A stretch of DNA of 6,073 bases from Clostridia bacterium (GCA_017466455.1 JAFTUD010000054.1:1-6073); one strand, 5' to 3'; counted from the first letter of the stretch, positions 1 through 5,537 are shown. A program made the numbers and translations. The notes: a model not told the origin generated them from the letters alone.

Positions 1-1005
1 GCAATTAACGGCTTTGGCCGTATCGGACGTCTTGCATTCAGACAGATGTTCGGAGCAGAGGGCTACGAGGTAGTAGCAATCAACGATCTTACAAGCGCAA
101 AGATGCTTGCACACCTTCTTAAGTATGATACAGCACAAGGCAAGTACGCTCTTGCTGATACCGTATCAGTTGATGAGGAAGCAAATAGCATCACAGTAGA
201 CGGAAAGACCATTAAGATTTATGCAGAGAAGGACGCTGCAAACTGCCCATGGGCTGAGCTCGGTGTAGATGTAGTTCTCGAGTGCACAGGCTTCTACTGC
301 TCAAAGGACAAGTCAATGGCACACATCAACGCAGGTGCTAAGAAGGTAGTTATTTCTGCTCCTGCAGGAAACGACCTTAAGACAATCGTATTCGGCGTAA
401 ACAACGAAACACTTACAGCTGATGACCAAATCATCTCAGCTGCATCATGCACAACAAACTGCCTCGCTCCTATGGCAAAGGCTCTTAACGATGCATTCCC
501 AATCCAAAGCGGTATTATGACAACCGTTCACGCTTACACAGGCGACCAAATGATTCTTGACGGTCCTCACAGAAAGGGTGACCTTCGCCGTGCAAGAGCA
601 GGCGCTCAAAACATCGTTCCTAACTCAACAGGCGCTGCAAAGGCTATCGGTCTTGTAATTCCTGAGCTCAACGGCAAGCTTATCGGCTCTGCACAAAGAG
701 TTCCTACCTGCACAGGCTCAACAACAATTCTCGTTGCTGTAGTTAAGGGCAAGGATATAACAAAGGACGCTATCAACGCAGCTATGAAGGCACAGGCTAA
801 CGCTTCCTTCGGCTACAACACCGACGAAATCGTTTCATCTGATGTAATCGGTATGCGTTATGGCTCACTCTTCGATGCAACTCAAACAATGGTTGCAAAG
901 ATTGACGACGACACATATCAGGTACAGGTTGTTTCTTGGTACGATAACGAGAACTCCTACACAAGCCAAATGGTTCGTACAATCAAGTATTTCGCTGAAA
1001 TCTAA
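1..1005 (+). CDS. gap: Glyceraldehyde-3-phosphate dehydrogenase (NAD-type), 5'-truncated
   Basis: Cytoplasmic glycolytic enzyme that oxidises glyceraldehyde 3-phosphate to 1,3-bisphosphoglycerate with reduction of NAD. Reading frame 1 is open from the first base, and 334 codons are visible; about five N-terminal residues are probably missing. Seen directly: the Rossmann glycine motif NGFGRIGR (visible residues 3-10), an Asp after the second beta strand (AINDL, D29), the family signature ASCTTNC with catalytic Cys150, and the general base His177 in TVHAYTGDQ, 27 residues later as in the family. Asp at that position is the usual mark of NAD rather than NADP preference. [10 protein letters not shown] and SWYDNENSY are further family blocks. 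The usual Pro in RVPTP is Cys237 here. All 21 visible Lys codons are AAG, which suggests high expression. The gene ends at its own terminator. A catabolic role is more likely than a gluconeogenic one, but this is inference. Confidence 0.97.
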   Translation, partial: AINGFGRIGRLAFRQMFGAEGYEVVAINDLTSAKMLAHLLKYDTAQGKYALADTVSVDEEANSITVDGKTIKIYAEKDAANCPWAELGVDVVLECTGFYCSKDKSMAHINAGAKKVVISAPAGNDLKTIVFGVNNETLTADDQIISAASCTTNCLAPMAKALNDAFPIQSGIMTTVHAYTGDQMILDGPHRKGDLRRARAGAQNIVPNSTGAAKAIGLVIPELNGKLIGSAQRVPTCTGSTTILVAVVKGKDITKDAINAAMKAQANASFGYNTDEIVSSDVIGMRYGSLFDATQTMVAKIDDDTYQVQVVSWYDNENSYTSQMVRTIKYFAEI

Positions 1006-1021
1006 TTTCAAAAATACAAAT

Positions 1022-1052
1022 AAAAGCCTCTTGCTTCGGCAAGAGGCTTTTT
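1022..1052 (+). terminator. Rho-independent terminator of gap
   Basis: A perfect 13-bp stem (1022-1034 pairing with 1039-1051) is closed by a C(UUCG)G tetraloop, with a T run at 1048-1052. It begins 16 nt after the gap stop codon. The A-rich 5' flank means it could also stop transcription coming from the opposite strand. Confidence 0.93.
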
Positions 1053-1060
1053 GTTTGCAA

Positions 1061-1115
1061 TTTGCACAAAAATCGGCTCTCCAAGTCCGTCAAAATCCTT
1101 GCTTTTTTGTGCAAA
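1061..1115. repeat. 12-bp inverted repeat downstream of gap
   Basis: TTTGCACAAAAA (1061-1072) is exactly complementary to TTTTTGTGCAAA (1104-1115), with a 31-nt loop between the arms. It starts just after the gap terminator and overlaps no believable gene. The role is unknown; it could be a remnant of a small intergenic repeat or a structured RNA. Confidence 0.6.
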
Positions 1116-1119
1116 ATGT

Positions 1120-1149
1120 AAAACCTTCCATTTTGAATGTGAAGGTTTT
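1120..1149. repeat. Second hairpin downstream of gap
   Basis: AAAACCTTC (1120-1128) pairs with GAAGGTTTT (1141-1149). Inside it, CATT (1129-1132) can pair with AATG (1136-1139), leaving T1140 bulged. Only four T follow within the stem, so it would be a weak terminator at best on either strand. It lies four nt after the inverted repeat that ends at 1115. Confidence 0.55.
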
Positions 1150-1176
1150 GTGAAAATCAACAAAATCATAATACGG

Positions 1177-1187
1177 TGTGATAAAAT
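1177..1187 (+). promoter_or_regulatory. Candidate extended -10 promoter for the lipoprotein pair
   Basis: TGTGATAAAAT contains a TG-n extension followed by TAAAAT, five of six matches to the sigma-A -10 box. No good -35 box stands at the usual 17-nt spacing; TCAACA at 1157-1162 is 19 nt away. Transcription would start near 1194 and give a leader of roughly 57 nt. The gap terminator upstream makes a separate promoter here necessary. Confidence 0.45.
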
Positions 1188-1229
1188 TAAATTAGCAAGG
1201 GGGAATATGGACATTCTAAATGCCCTCAC

Positions 1230-1279
1230 AAATAAAAGGAGCGTGATTTTATGAAGAAAATATTATCAATACTTTTGGC
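1230..1279 (+). repeat. Direct repeat, copy 1: ribosome binding site plus signal-peptide start
   Basis: The block covers AAATAAA, the AAAGGAG site (1235-1241, nine nt before the ATG) and the first 29 nt of the lipoprotein gene at 1251. Positions 1243-1279 are identical over 37 nt to 1932-1968. The flank out to 1230 matches apart from one extra A and one C/T change. Identity drops sharply after codon 10. Confidence 0.85.
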
Positions 1280-1841
1280 ACTCATTCTTTGCCTTGGCAT
1301 GCTAATTTCGTGCGGTAACGAGGAAAATTCATCATCACAAGGTGAATATTCAAGTGTTTGCGGTAGTGAATCATCAGCTTGGGAACCTAAAATCAATAAA
1401 ATAAAAACGGAATATTCATTTGAACGATGTTATTTAAAGGAAGACAAATTTAATGAGCATTTATATAATGCTTTTGACCGATTTGTTTTTGCTGAATATT
1501 CCGATTACTTGAATTTTGTAAATGACGGAAATATTAGCGATTCTGATAATATAACTCAAGAGCTTTTTAATGAAAACTTCATTATAGCAGTATATCAAGA
1601 CGGGTATAAGAGTCGAGAAAATGAGCGTTATGGTGATTTTGAAAAGAAAACAGATTCTTGTAGACTTGTTCTTGAATTTACGAATTATACCAATGTGCCC
1701 GAGGAAGACCAAGAAATTTGGCCGGTTTTTGATTTGATTATTATTCCAAGAACGCTTTGCGCGGAAATATCATCTAATATGGAAATCTCTCTCGTAATAT
1801 GGGAACATAATTATGAATTTCGCGAACATATTTACCATTAG
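1251..1841 (+). CDS. Putative lipoprotein of unknown function (first of a tandem pair)
   Basis: I do not recognise the family. The 196-residue product starts with a type II signal peptide: KK at 2-3, a hydrophobic stretch 4-19, and lipobox LISC with the lipidated Cys21. It should therefore be anchored on the outer face of the membrane. Residues 22-45 are a Ser/Glu-rich linker, followed by a globular part of about 145 residues. The ATG is supported by AAAGGAG nine nt upstream. The block at 78-120, and D-L-I-I-I-P-R-T-L-C at 161-170, correspond to similar positions in the next gene, so the two look like diverged paralogues with one fold. The region is visibly richer in A+T than gap. It probably shares a transcript with the next gene (98-nt gap, no clear terminator between). 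A small extracytoplasmic binding or sensing domain is possible, but nothing in the sequence shows a ligand or an active site. Confidence 0.85.
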   Translation: MKKILSILLALILCLGMLISCGNEENSSSQGEYSSVCGSESSAWEPKINKIKTEYSFERCYLKEDKFNEHLYNAFDRFVFAEYSDYLNFVNDGNISDSDNITQELFNENFIIAVYQDGYKSRENERYGDFEKKTDSCRLVLEFTNYTNVPEEDQEIWPVFDLIIIPRTLCAEISSNMEISLVIWEHNYEFREHIYH

Positions 1842-1893
1842 ATGTATGACTGATATGATTACTTTGCGAAAACAATAGCAATATCGTAATTAA

Positions 1894-1924
1894 AAAACGG
1901 GGGGCTCTTGCCCGCCCTTAAATA
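1894..1924 (+). repeat. GC-rich 31-nt element, copy 1
   Basis: It starts AAAACGGG and continues through a C-rich half ending CCCTTAAATA. 25 of its 31 positions match the copy at 2663-2693, with no gaps. It can form a short GGGC-TCTT-GCCC hairpin and ends just before the ribosome binding site of the second lipoprotein gene. It stands out against the A+T-rich surroundings. Confidence 0.6.
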
Positions 1925-1968
1925 AAGGAGTGTGATTTTATGAAGAAAATATTATCAATACTTTTGGC
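1920..1968 (+). repeat. Direct repeat, copy 2: ribosome binding site plus signal-peptide start
   Basis: Second copy of the cassette at 1230-1279. It contains AAAGGAG (1924-1930) nine nt before the ATG at 1940. Positions 1932-1968 are the 37-nt identical core, which covers eight nt of leader and the first 29 nt of coding sequence. Confidence 0.85.
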
Positions 1969-2623
1969 GTTGATATTTTGCTTTGGAACTCTTGTGTCTT
2001 GCGGTGATGAAGAAAGCTCATCAAGCGAAAGCAGTCAACAAAGCGAGTCCTCAACCATAGGCACGGATTCAACGGAAACTCAAAACACAAATGCCGAGCC
2101 GATAGGAGCAAATCCCAAGAATGAGGGATATGTTAAGTATTACTATCGAAAAACTTACAAAAAAGAGGAGATGGTTTTTCAAAAACCGGCAATAAGATTG
2201 ATTGAAAGCAAAAAAGAAATGCAAGAATATTTTACCGATAAAGGATTTTATTGGAACGATATTGAAGACAATCAGATAGAAGCAGTCTTATCCGACAACT
2301 ACATTCTAATTATATCAAGAAATCCGTCGTTGCTTATAGGATACAGGGACGCTTATGTCACGGATAACGGTGAAGCTGTCATTATGGCAGATGTTTTGAA
2401 GATTTATGACGAAATGAGTTATTCTACTGACGGAACTGTTTATTATGTAGAGAGGGATTCTGACATTCAAGAAGAGCCTGAACAGAGTGATAATTATTAT
2501 ACATGCTATGATGTTATTTATATTCCTAAGAGCGAGTGTGTTATAAATCCTGATAAAATAAGGGTTGAAAATCGAATTCATCAAACGATAAAAAATCCCG
2601 ATTTTACAGATGTAATGAAGTAA
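1940..2623 (+). CDS. Putative lipoprotein of unknown function (second of a tandem pair)
   Basis: The product has 227 residues and I cannot assign it to a family. Its type II signal peptide is almost the same as its neighbour's: hydrophobic 4-19, lipobox LVSC, lipidated Cys21. A long low-complexity Ser/Glu/Thr/Asn linker (about 22-62) follows, then a globular part from about 63. Residues 85-127 (IRLIESKKEM onward, with Y-I-L-I-I-S at 121-126) and DVIYIPKSEC (191-200) align by eye with 78-120 and 161-170 of the upstream protein, including the final Cys. The insert at 154-185 is acidic and absent from the paralogue. The start is fixed by the repeated AAAGGAG site. A terminator follows 76 nt after the stop. 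The short peptide TEIKINGNAIAED, readable in another frame just past the stop, raises the possibility that the C-terminus was altered by a frameshift. Function unknown; surface-exposed location inferred from the lipobox. Confidence 0.87.
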   Translation: MKKILSILLALIFCFGTLVSCGDEESSSSESSQQSESSTIGTDSTETQNTNAEPIGANPKNEGYVKYYYRKTYKKEEMVFQKPAIRLIESKKEMQEYFTDKGFYWNDIEDNQIEAVLSDNYILIISRNPSLLIGYRDAYVTDNGEAVIMADVLKIYDEMSYSTDGTVYYVERDSDIQEEPEQSDNYYTCYDVIYIPKSECVINPDKIRVENRIHQTIKNPDFTDVMK

Positions 2624-2662
2624 CCGAAATTAAGATCAACGGTAACGCGATTGCAGAGGACT

Positions 2663-2693
2663 AAAACGGGACGCCCTCGCCCACCCTTGAATA
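2663..2693 (+). repeat. GC-rich 31-nt element, copy 2
   Basis: Matches the element at 1894-1924 at 25 of 31 positions, sharing AAAACGGG at the start and CCCTT at the same offset. It lies 39 nt after the second lipoprotein stop codon, just as copy 1 lies 52 nt after the first. Here a terminator, not a ribosome binding site, follows it. Confidence 0.6.
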
Positions 2694-2699
2694 TTTCTG

Positions 2700-2732
2700 A
2701 AAATAACAGGCAAAATTTGCCTGTTATTTTTT
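2700..2732 (+). terminator. Rho-independent terminator after the lipoprotein pair
   Basis: A 13-bp stem (2700-2712 with 2718-2730) holds the core AACAGGC/GCCTGTT and is followed by a T run at 2727-2732. The A run on the 5' side means it may work in both directions. It separates the lipoprotein pair from comEC. Confidence 0.9.
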
Positions 2733-2739
2733 AAAGCTA

Positions 2740-2768
2740 TTGAAATTTGCATACCATAATGATAAACT
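2740..2768 (+). promoter_or_regulatory. Candidate sigma-A promoter for comEC
   Basis: TTGAAA (2740-2745, five of six matches to TTGACA) and TAAACT (2763-2768, four of six to TATAAT) are separated by 17 nt. A second possible -10, CATAAT, lies at 2755-2760. The predicted start near 2775 leaves about 37 nt of leader before the ATG at 2812. Its place right after a terminator fits. Confidence 0.5.
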
Positions 2769-2811
2769 AATTGTGAAAACGATAGGCACGGCTGTGCGGA
2801 AGGGAGAGAAA

Positions 2812-5061
2812 ATGAGAATATTTAAGCATAGACCCCTTGCTCTTGGGTGTTTTCTTTTTATTGCTTGTATGTATCTTGGATATTTCCTTGGAAATGTTTT
2901 TGATATTGTCCTGACTGTTTTGTCTGCCCTCGCCCTTGTAGCCACCACCCTCGTTGCTATCATTAAAAGAAAAAGCGACGCAGTGCTAAAGACCGTTATC
3001 AAGCTTCTGCCTACCTGCGTGTGCCTTCTGATTTGCGGAATTTGCGCACTTACAAGCTTTGAGGTGGATAGAAAAATCGCCCAAAAATACGAAAACACCG
3101 ATGTCGTAGCCGAAATACTTGTAACCGATGTCCGCTATTCAATGCCCTATGAAACGACCGTCATCGGCGAGCTTGAAATTGATGGCGACAAGCTCAAAAT
3201 TCCCGTAACCCTGCCTAAAAACGAGATAGAAATAGGTGATAAAATCAAAGCAAGCGTAAGCCTTTACCCCTTTGCTGACGGCGAGAAAATCGGATATAGC
3301 GAAAAGGATTTTTATGCGGAAAGGGGAATGCTTTTGTTTGGCGAGGCTGAGGAATACGAGCTTGTTTCAAGGAACAACTTCGTTTTAAGCGCAGTCTTTA
3401 CAAAAATCAATAATTTCCTCTCAAGCCACCTTCAAAAATGCGTAAATAACGACACATATACCCTTCTTTCGGCAATGCTACTCGGAAATAAGGACGCACT
3501 TGCCGATAATGTAAGGCGTGATTTTTCAAGACTTGGAATTAGCCACATTCTCGCCCTTAGCGGAATACATATCTCCCTGCTCACCTCAATGGCGTATGGA
3601 TTTTTGGACCTTCTAAGGGTGAGAAAAAGCATAAAATATACCGTTCTTGTCGCAATCATAATTTCATTCACCGCGGTAACGGGCTTTTCTCAATCAGCCA
3701 TAAGAGCAGGACTTATGCTCATCATCTTCTACATACTGTCCTTTTTCGGCTTCCGAAGGGATGGCGTAACCTCGCTTTTTGTGGCAGTTTTCCTAATCTG
3801 CGCCCTTGACCCGTATTCAATTATGTCAACAAGCTTGATTTTGTCCTTCCTTGCAATGCTCGGCTGTATTGCAAGCTCATATTTTTCAAGGCGTATAAAA
3901 ATATTCAGGAAAATCAAGCCAAGGCTTCTTAAAAATACCGTTTTCAGCTTAATTTCATCAATCACAATTATGATTTTTACAATGCCAATGATGATAATTA
4001 AGTTTGATAATGTGTCTGTTTTTGCGCCATTTTTCAACATAATTTTCGTTCCGCTTCTTACTCTGCTTCTATATTTCGGACCGTTCATTCTGCTAATCGG
4101 CTCAGTCCCGTACGCATCGTACATTTTCACACTTCCTGCCGAGCTTATAACCTCGCTTGCGCTTAAAATGTCCTCAAAAATAGCAAAGGCAGACTTCTTA
4201 ACCCTCTCCTTTACAACCCCTGCCCACGCCGTTGGAATATGCGTGGCAGTGCTTGCGGTAATTTTGTTCTTTGCGCTTGATAAAAGGAAAATTAAGTATT
4301 CCGCCCTTACCTTAGCCCTCGGAATTGTAATTATGGCAGGGGCAAGCACCTATACCGTAATATCAAGAAATAACACCGTTTCAATAACTGCATATGATAA
4401 CCGTGCGAGCGACATTGTAGCAGTTGAAAGCGGAAATGATATCATGATAATAGAGGTTAGCGCGCCAAGCACAACCACAATGAAAATGTCAAGCGCCCTT
4501 GCCTCGCATCTTGGATATTCCGATATAGACCTGTATGTTATGACTGATTATAGCTATCGCGCAGGGGTCGCCTTTGATGCACTGACAGATGAAACAATCG
4601 TAAGAAGGGTTATGCTCCCCACCCCCGAAACCGAGCAGGAAGCAGAGCAGTGTGCCATCATTGAGCAAATAGCGTCAAAAAAGGGCGTATTGCTTGAAAT
4701 TCTGCCAAACGGATGTGAAAATATCGCATTTAACGATACATTCCTTGACATAATGGAGTATGAAAGGGTAGGAATTTCGGTGAAAAGATGCGTTTCCTTC
4801 TCCGTTTCAACCGATAACGAAAGATTTACCTATCTTGGTGCGTCAAGCTATGAATGCGTAAGTAAATTTCCCGAGGCATATGCCAAGGCGTCGGATGTGC
4901 TTCTTTTCGGCTCATACGGTCCGCCGTATCACGAAAAATTCAAATTTGACCTTGAAAATGTAGACTATCTCGTTTTCCACGGAAAAAGCGCCGAGTTCTT
5001 CGATGGCGAAATCCCACAAGAAAAGCTCCGCCCGCATATGACAAAATTTGTGTTCAGATAA
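2812..5061 (+). CDS. comEC: ComEC/Rec2-type DNA-uptake channel with degenerate C-terminal domain
   Basis: A 749-residue membrane protein of the ComEC family, which carries single-stranded DNA across the membrane during transformation. The N-terminal part has three membrane segments (about 9-31, 33-51, 65-82), then an extracytoplasmic domain (about 83-190) corresponding to the DUF4131/OB-fold region; unlike B. subtilis ComEC it has no Cys in that loop. The Competence core (about 215-455) carries SAMLLGNKDAL (220-230), GISHILALSGIHIS (242-255), GFSQSAIRAGLM (291-302) and LSFLAMLG (344-351), with many membrane segments up to about 517. Residues 521-749 sit where the metallo-beta-lactamase-like domain belongs, but the expected DVGQGD, THxHxDH, GD and HHGS motifs are replaced (DNRASD 529-534, TDYSYRAG 578-585, YLGASS 674-679, LFGSYG 698-703). 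ATG 2812 is chosen over an upstream TTG at 2740 because AGGGAG stands five nt before it and the TTG falls in a candidate -35 box. No comEA or holA adjoins it, unlike in many Firmicutes. DNA-uptake activity is inferred. Confidence 0.93.
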   Translation: MRIFKHRPLALGCFLFIACMYLGYFLGNVFDIVLTVLSALALVATTLVAIIKRKSDAVLKTVIKLLPTCVCLLICGICALTSFEVDRKIAQKYENTDVVAEILVTDVRYSMPYETTVIGELEIDGDKLKIPVTLPKNEIEIGDKIKASVSLYPFADGEKIGYSEKDFYAERGMLLFGEAEEYELVSRNNFVLSAVFTKINNFLSSHLQKCVNNDTYTLLSAMLLGNKDALADNVRRDFSRLGISHILALSGIHISLLTSMAYGFLDLLRVRKSIKYTVLVAIIISFTAVTGFSQSAIRAGLMLIIFYILSFFGFRRDGVTSLFVAVFLICALDPYSIMSTSLILSFLAMLGCIASSYFSRRIKIFRKIKPRLLKNTVFSLISSITIMIFTMPMMIIKFDNVSVFAPFFNIIFVPLLTLLLYFGPFILLIGSVPYASYIFTLPAELITSLALKMSSKIAKADFLTLSFTTPAHAVGICVAVLAVILFFALDKRKIKYSALTLALGIVIMAGASTYTVISRNNTVSITAYDNRASDIVAVESGNDIMIIEVSAPSTTTMKMSSALASHLGYSDIDLYVMTDYSYRAGVAFDALTDETIVRRVMLPTPETEQEAEQCAIIEQIASKKGVLLEILPNGCENIAFNDTFLDIMEYERVGISVKRCVSFSVSTDNERFTYLGASSYECVSKFPEAYAKASDVLLFGSYGPPYHEKFKFDLENVDYLVFHGKSAEFFDGEIPQEKLRPHMTKFVFR

Positions 5062-5183
5062 TTCAATCGTTTAGTGCGAGCTGTTTCCTCACGCCCCGAA
5101 GCCCCGAGTGCCTCGGTAGGCAAAATCCGCCTTTGTTTAGTATAAATTGCTTCCCCTCGCCCCGAGCAATATTCTAACTTATC

Positions 5184-5211
5184 ATTCCGAACTCCGAATT
5201 CCGAACTCCGC
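5184..5211. repeat. Heptanucleotide tandem repeat, first block
   Basis: Four consecutive 7-nt units read ATTCCGA, ACTCCGA, ATTCCGA, ACTCCGC. The consensus is A(T/C)TCCG(A/C). The block is followed by a broken unit (ATTTGCG). Confidence 0.85.
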
Positions 5212-5226
5212 ATTTGCGATAGCACC

Positions 5227-5261
5227 GTTCCGAACTCCGCACTCCGCACTCCGCATTGCGA
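5227..5261. repeat. Heptanucleotide tandem repeat, second block
   Basis: Five consecutive 7-nt units read GTTCCGA, ACTCCGC three times, and a decayed ATTGCGA. This is the same consensus as the block at 5184-5211. Two more units (ATTCCGA, ACTCCGC) recur at 5426-5439 in repeat copy B. Confidence 0.85.
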
Positions 5262-5466
5262 CTCCCTACGGTCGCTTGCATAAGTTCCACTAAGCCAATC
5301 ACACTTCGCCAAGGCTCGTGTTCTTGGACTGTCACTTATCCGCATTCCGCCCGAGTACCTCGGGTCGTAAACTCCGCTTTTGCTTAGTACAAGCTGTTTC
5401 CATTCGCTACGAAGCAGTTTTCTCCATTCCGAACTCCGCATTTGCATTAGCACCATTCCAAATTTT

Positions 5467-5492
5467 ACAAAAGCTCCCACGGGAGCTTTTGT
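5467..5492 (+). terminator. Rho-independent terminator before the cotJ operon
   Basis: An 11-bp stem (5467-5477 with 5482-5492) contains AAAAGCTCC/GGAGCTTTT and is closed by a CACG loop. It is T-rich afterwards (5487-5490, then TGTCTTT). It is the first terminator downstream of comEC, about 405 nt past its stop codon. It insulates cotJA from upstream transcription. Confidence 0.82.
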
Positions 5493-5512
5493 GTCTTTAT
5501 GGCGACTTTTGT

Positions 5513-5520
5513 CATATTAT
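5513..5520 (+). promoter_or_regulatory. Candidate mother-cell sporulation -10 box for cotJ
   Basis: CATATTAT matches six of eight positions of the sigma-E -10 consensus CATACA(A/C/T)T and also resembles the sigma-K CATA start. I see no convincing partner -35 element 13-15 nt upstream. The call leans on the known sigma-E control of cotJ in Bacillus subtilis and on its place between the terminator and the ribosome binding site. Confidence 0.35.
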
Positions 5521-5525
5521 GTATT

Positions 5526-5537
5526 GAGCGAAAGCTC
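5526..5537 (+). other. GNRA-loop hairpin just upstream of the cotJA ribosome binding site
   Basis: GAGC (5526-5529) pairs with GCTC (5534-5537) around a GAAA tetraloop. It stands one nt before the AAAGGAG site (5539-5545). If transcription starts near 5527 it would be at the 5' end of the mRNA; if it starts further upstream it would be a leader hairpin that may affect stability or ribosome access. Confidence 0.4.

Larger units (their letters stand above)
5068..5459. repeat. Patchwork of degenerate intergenic repeats (no gene)
   Basis: The 493 nt between comEC and cotJA hold no believable gene; most of it is repeated sequence. Copy A (about 5102-5231) and copy B (about 5349-5459) align over their length. 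Each starts with a small hairpin, CCGAG-TGC-CTCGG (5104-5116) or CCCGAG-TAC-CTCGGG (5350-5364). This is followed by ATCCGCCTTTG or CTCCGCTTTTG, then TTAGTATAAATTG or TTAGTACAAGCTG, and last by a 34-nt block matching at 31 positions (5198-5231 and 5426-5459). A partial third copy, TTTAGTGCGAGCTGTTTCC, starts at 5070. Copy A is longer mainly because of extra 7-nt units. The stretch between the copies (5262-5348) has a short GCGAC/GTCGC hairpin (5258-5275) and no other structure I can name. The run of open frames here, chiefly on the - strand, reflects the lack of stop codons in the repeats. Confidence 0.75.

Noticed and set aside
1008..1229. 73-codon open frame on the - strand between gap and the lipoprotein genes
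   Set aside because: It runs across the gap terminator and both inverted repeats, so its composition comes from hairpin sequence. No convincing ribosome binding site; such frames arise by chance in intergenic repeats.
1006..1250. Riboswitch or tRNA in the gap-lipoprotein interval
   Set aside because: I see no known riboswitch core or tRNA cloverleaf; only a terminator and two simple hairpins are present.
1051..1254. 67-codon + strand open frame upstream of the first lipoprotein
   Set aside because: It covers the inverted repeats, contains the candidate promoter, and overlaps the start of the lipoprotein gene. No ribosome binding site or family match.
1842..1939. Separate promoter for the second lipoprotein gene (TTGCGA at 1864-1869)
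   Set aside because: No good -10 box stands at a fitting distance; TAATTA at 1887-1892 is weak. Co-transcription with the first gene is simpler.
3729..4349. 206-codon - strand open frame inside comEC
   Set aside because: It lies wholly antisense to the channel core of comEC, whose motifs are clear. Its hydrophobic look comes from the complement of membrane-segment codons.
5068..5459. CRISPR array
   Set aside because: The repeats are imperfect, vary in length, and are not separated by unique spacers of constant size. The 7-nt units are far too short for CRISPR repeats and no cas gene is present.
4965..5480. 171-codon open frame on the - strand covering the comEC end and the repeat region
   Set aside because: It begins inside a terminator stem, overlaps the well-supported 3' end of comEC, and consists of translated heptamer repeats (repeated SEFG/SEW/RS units). 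Repeats of 7 nt without stop codons open all frames. No family resemblance.
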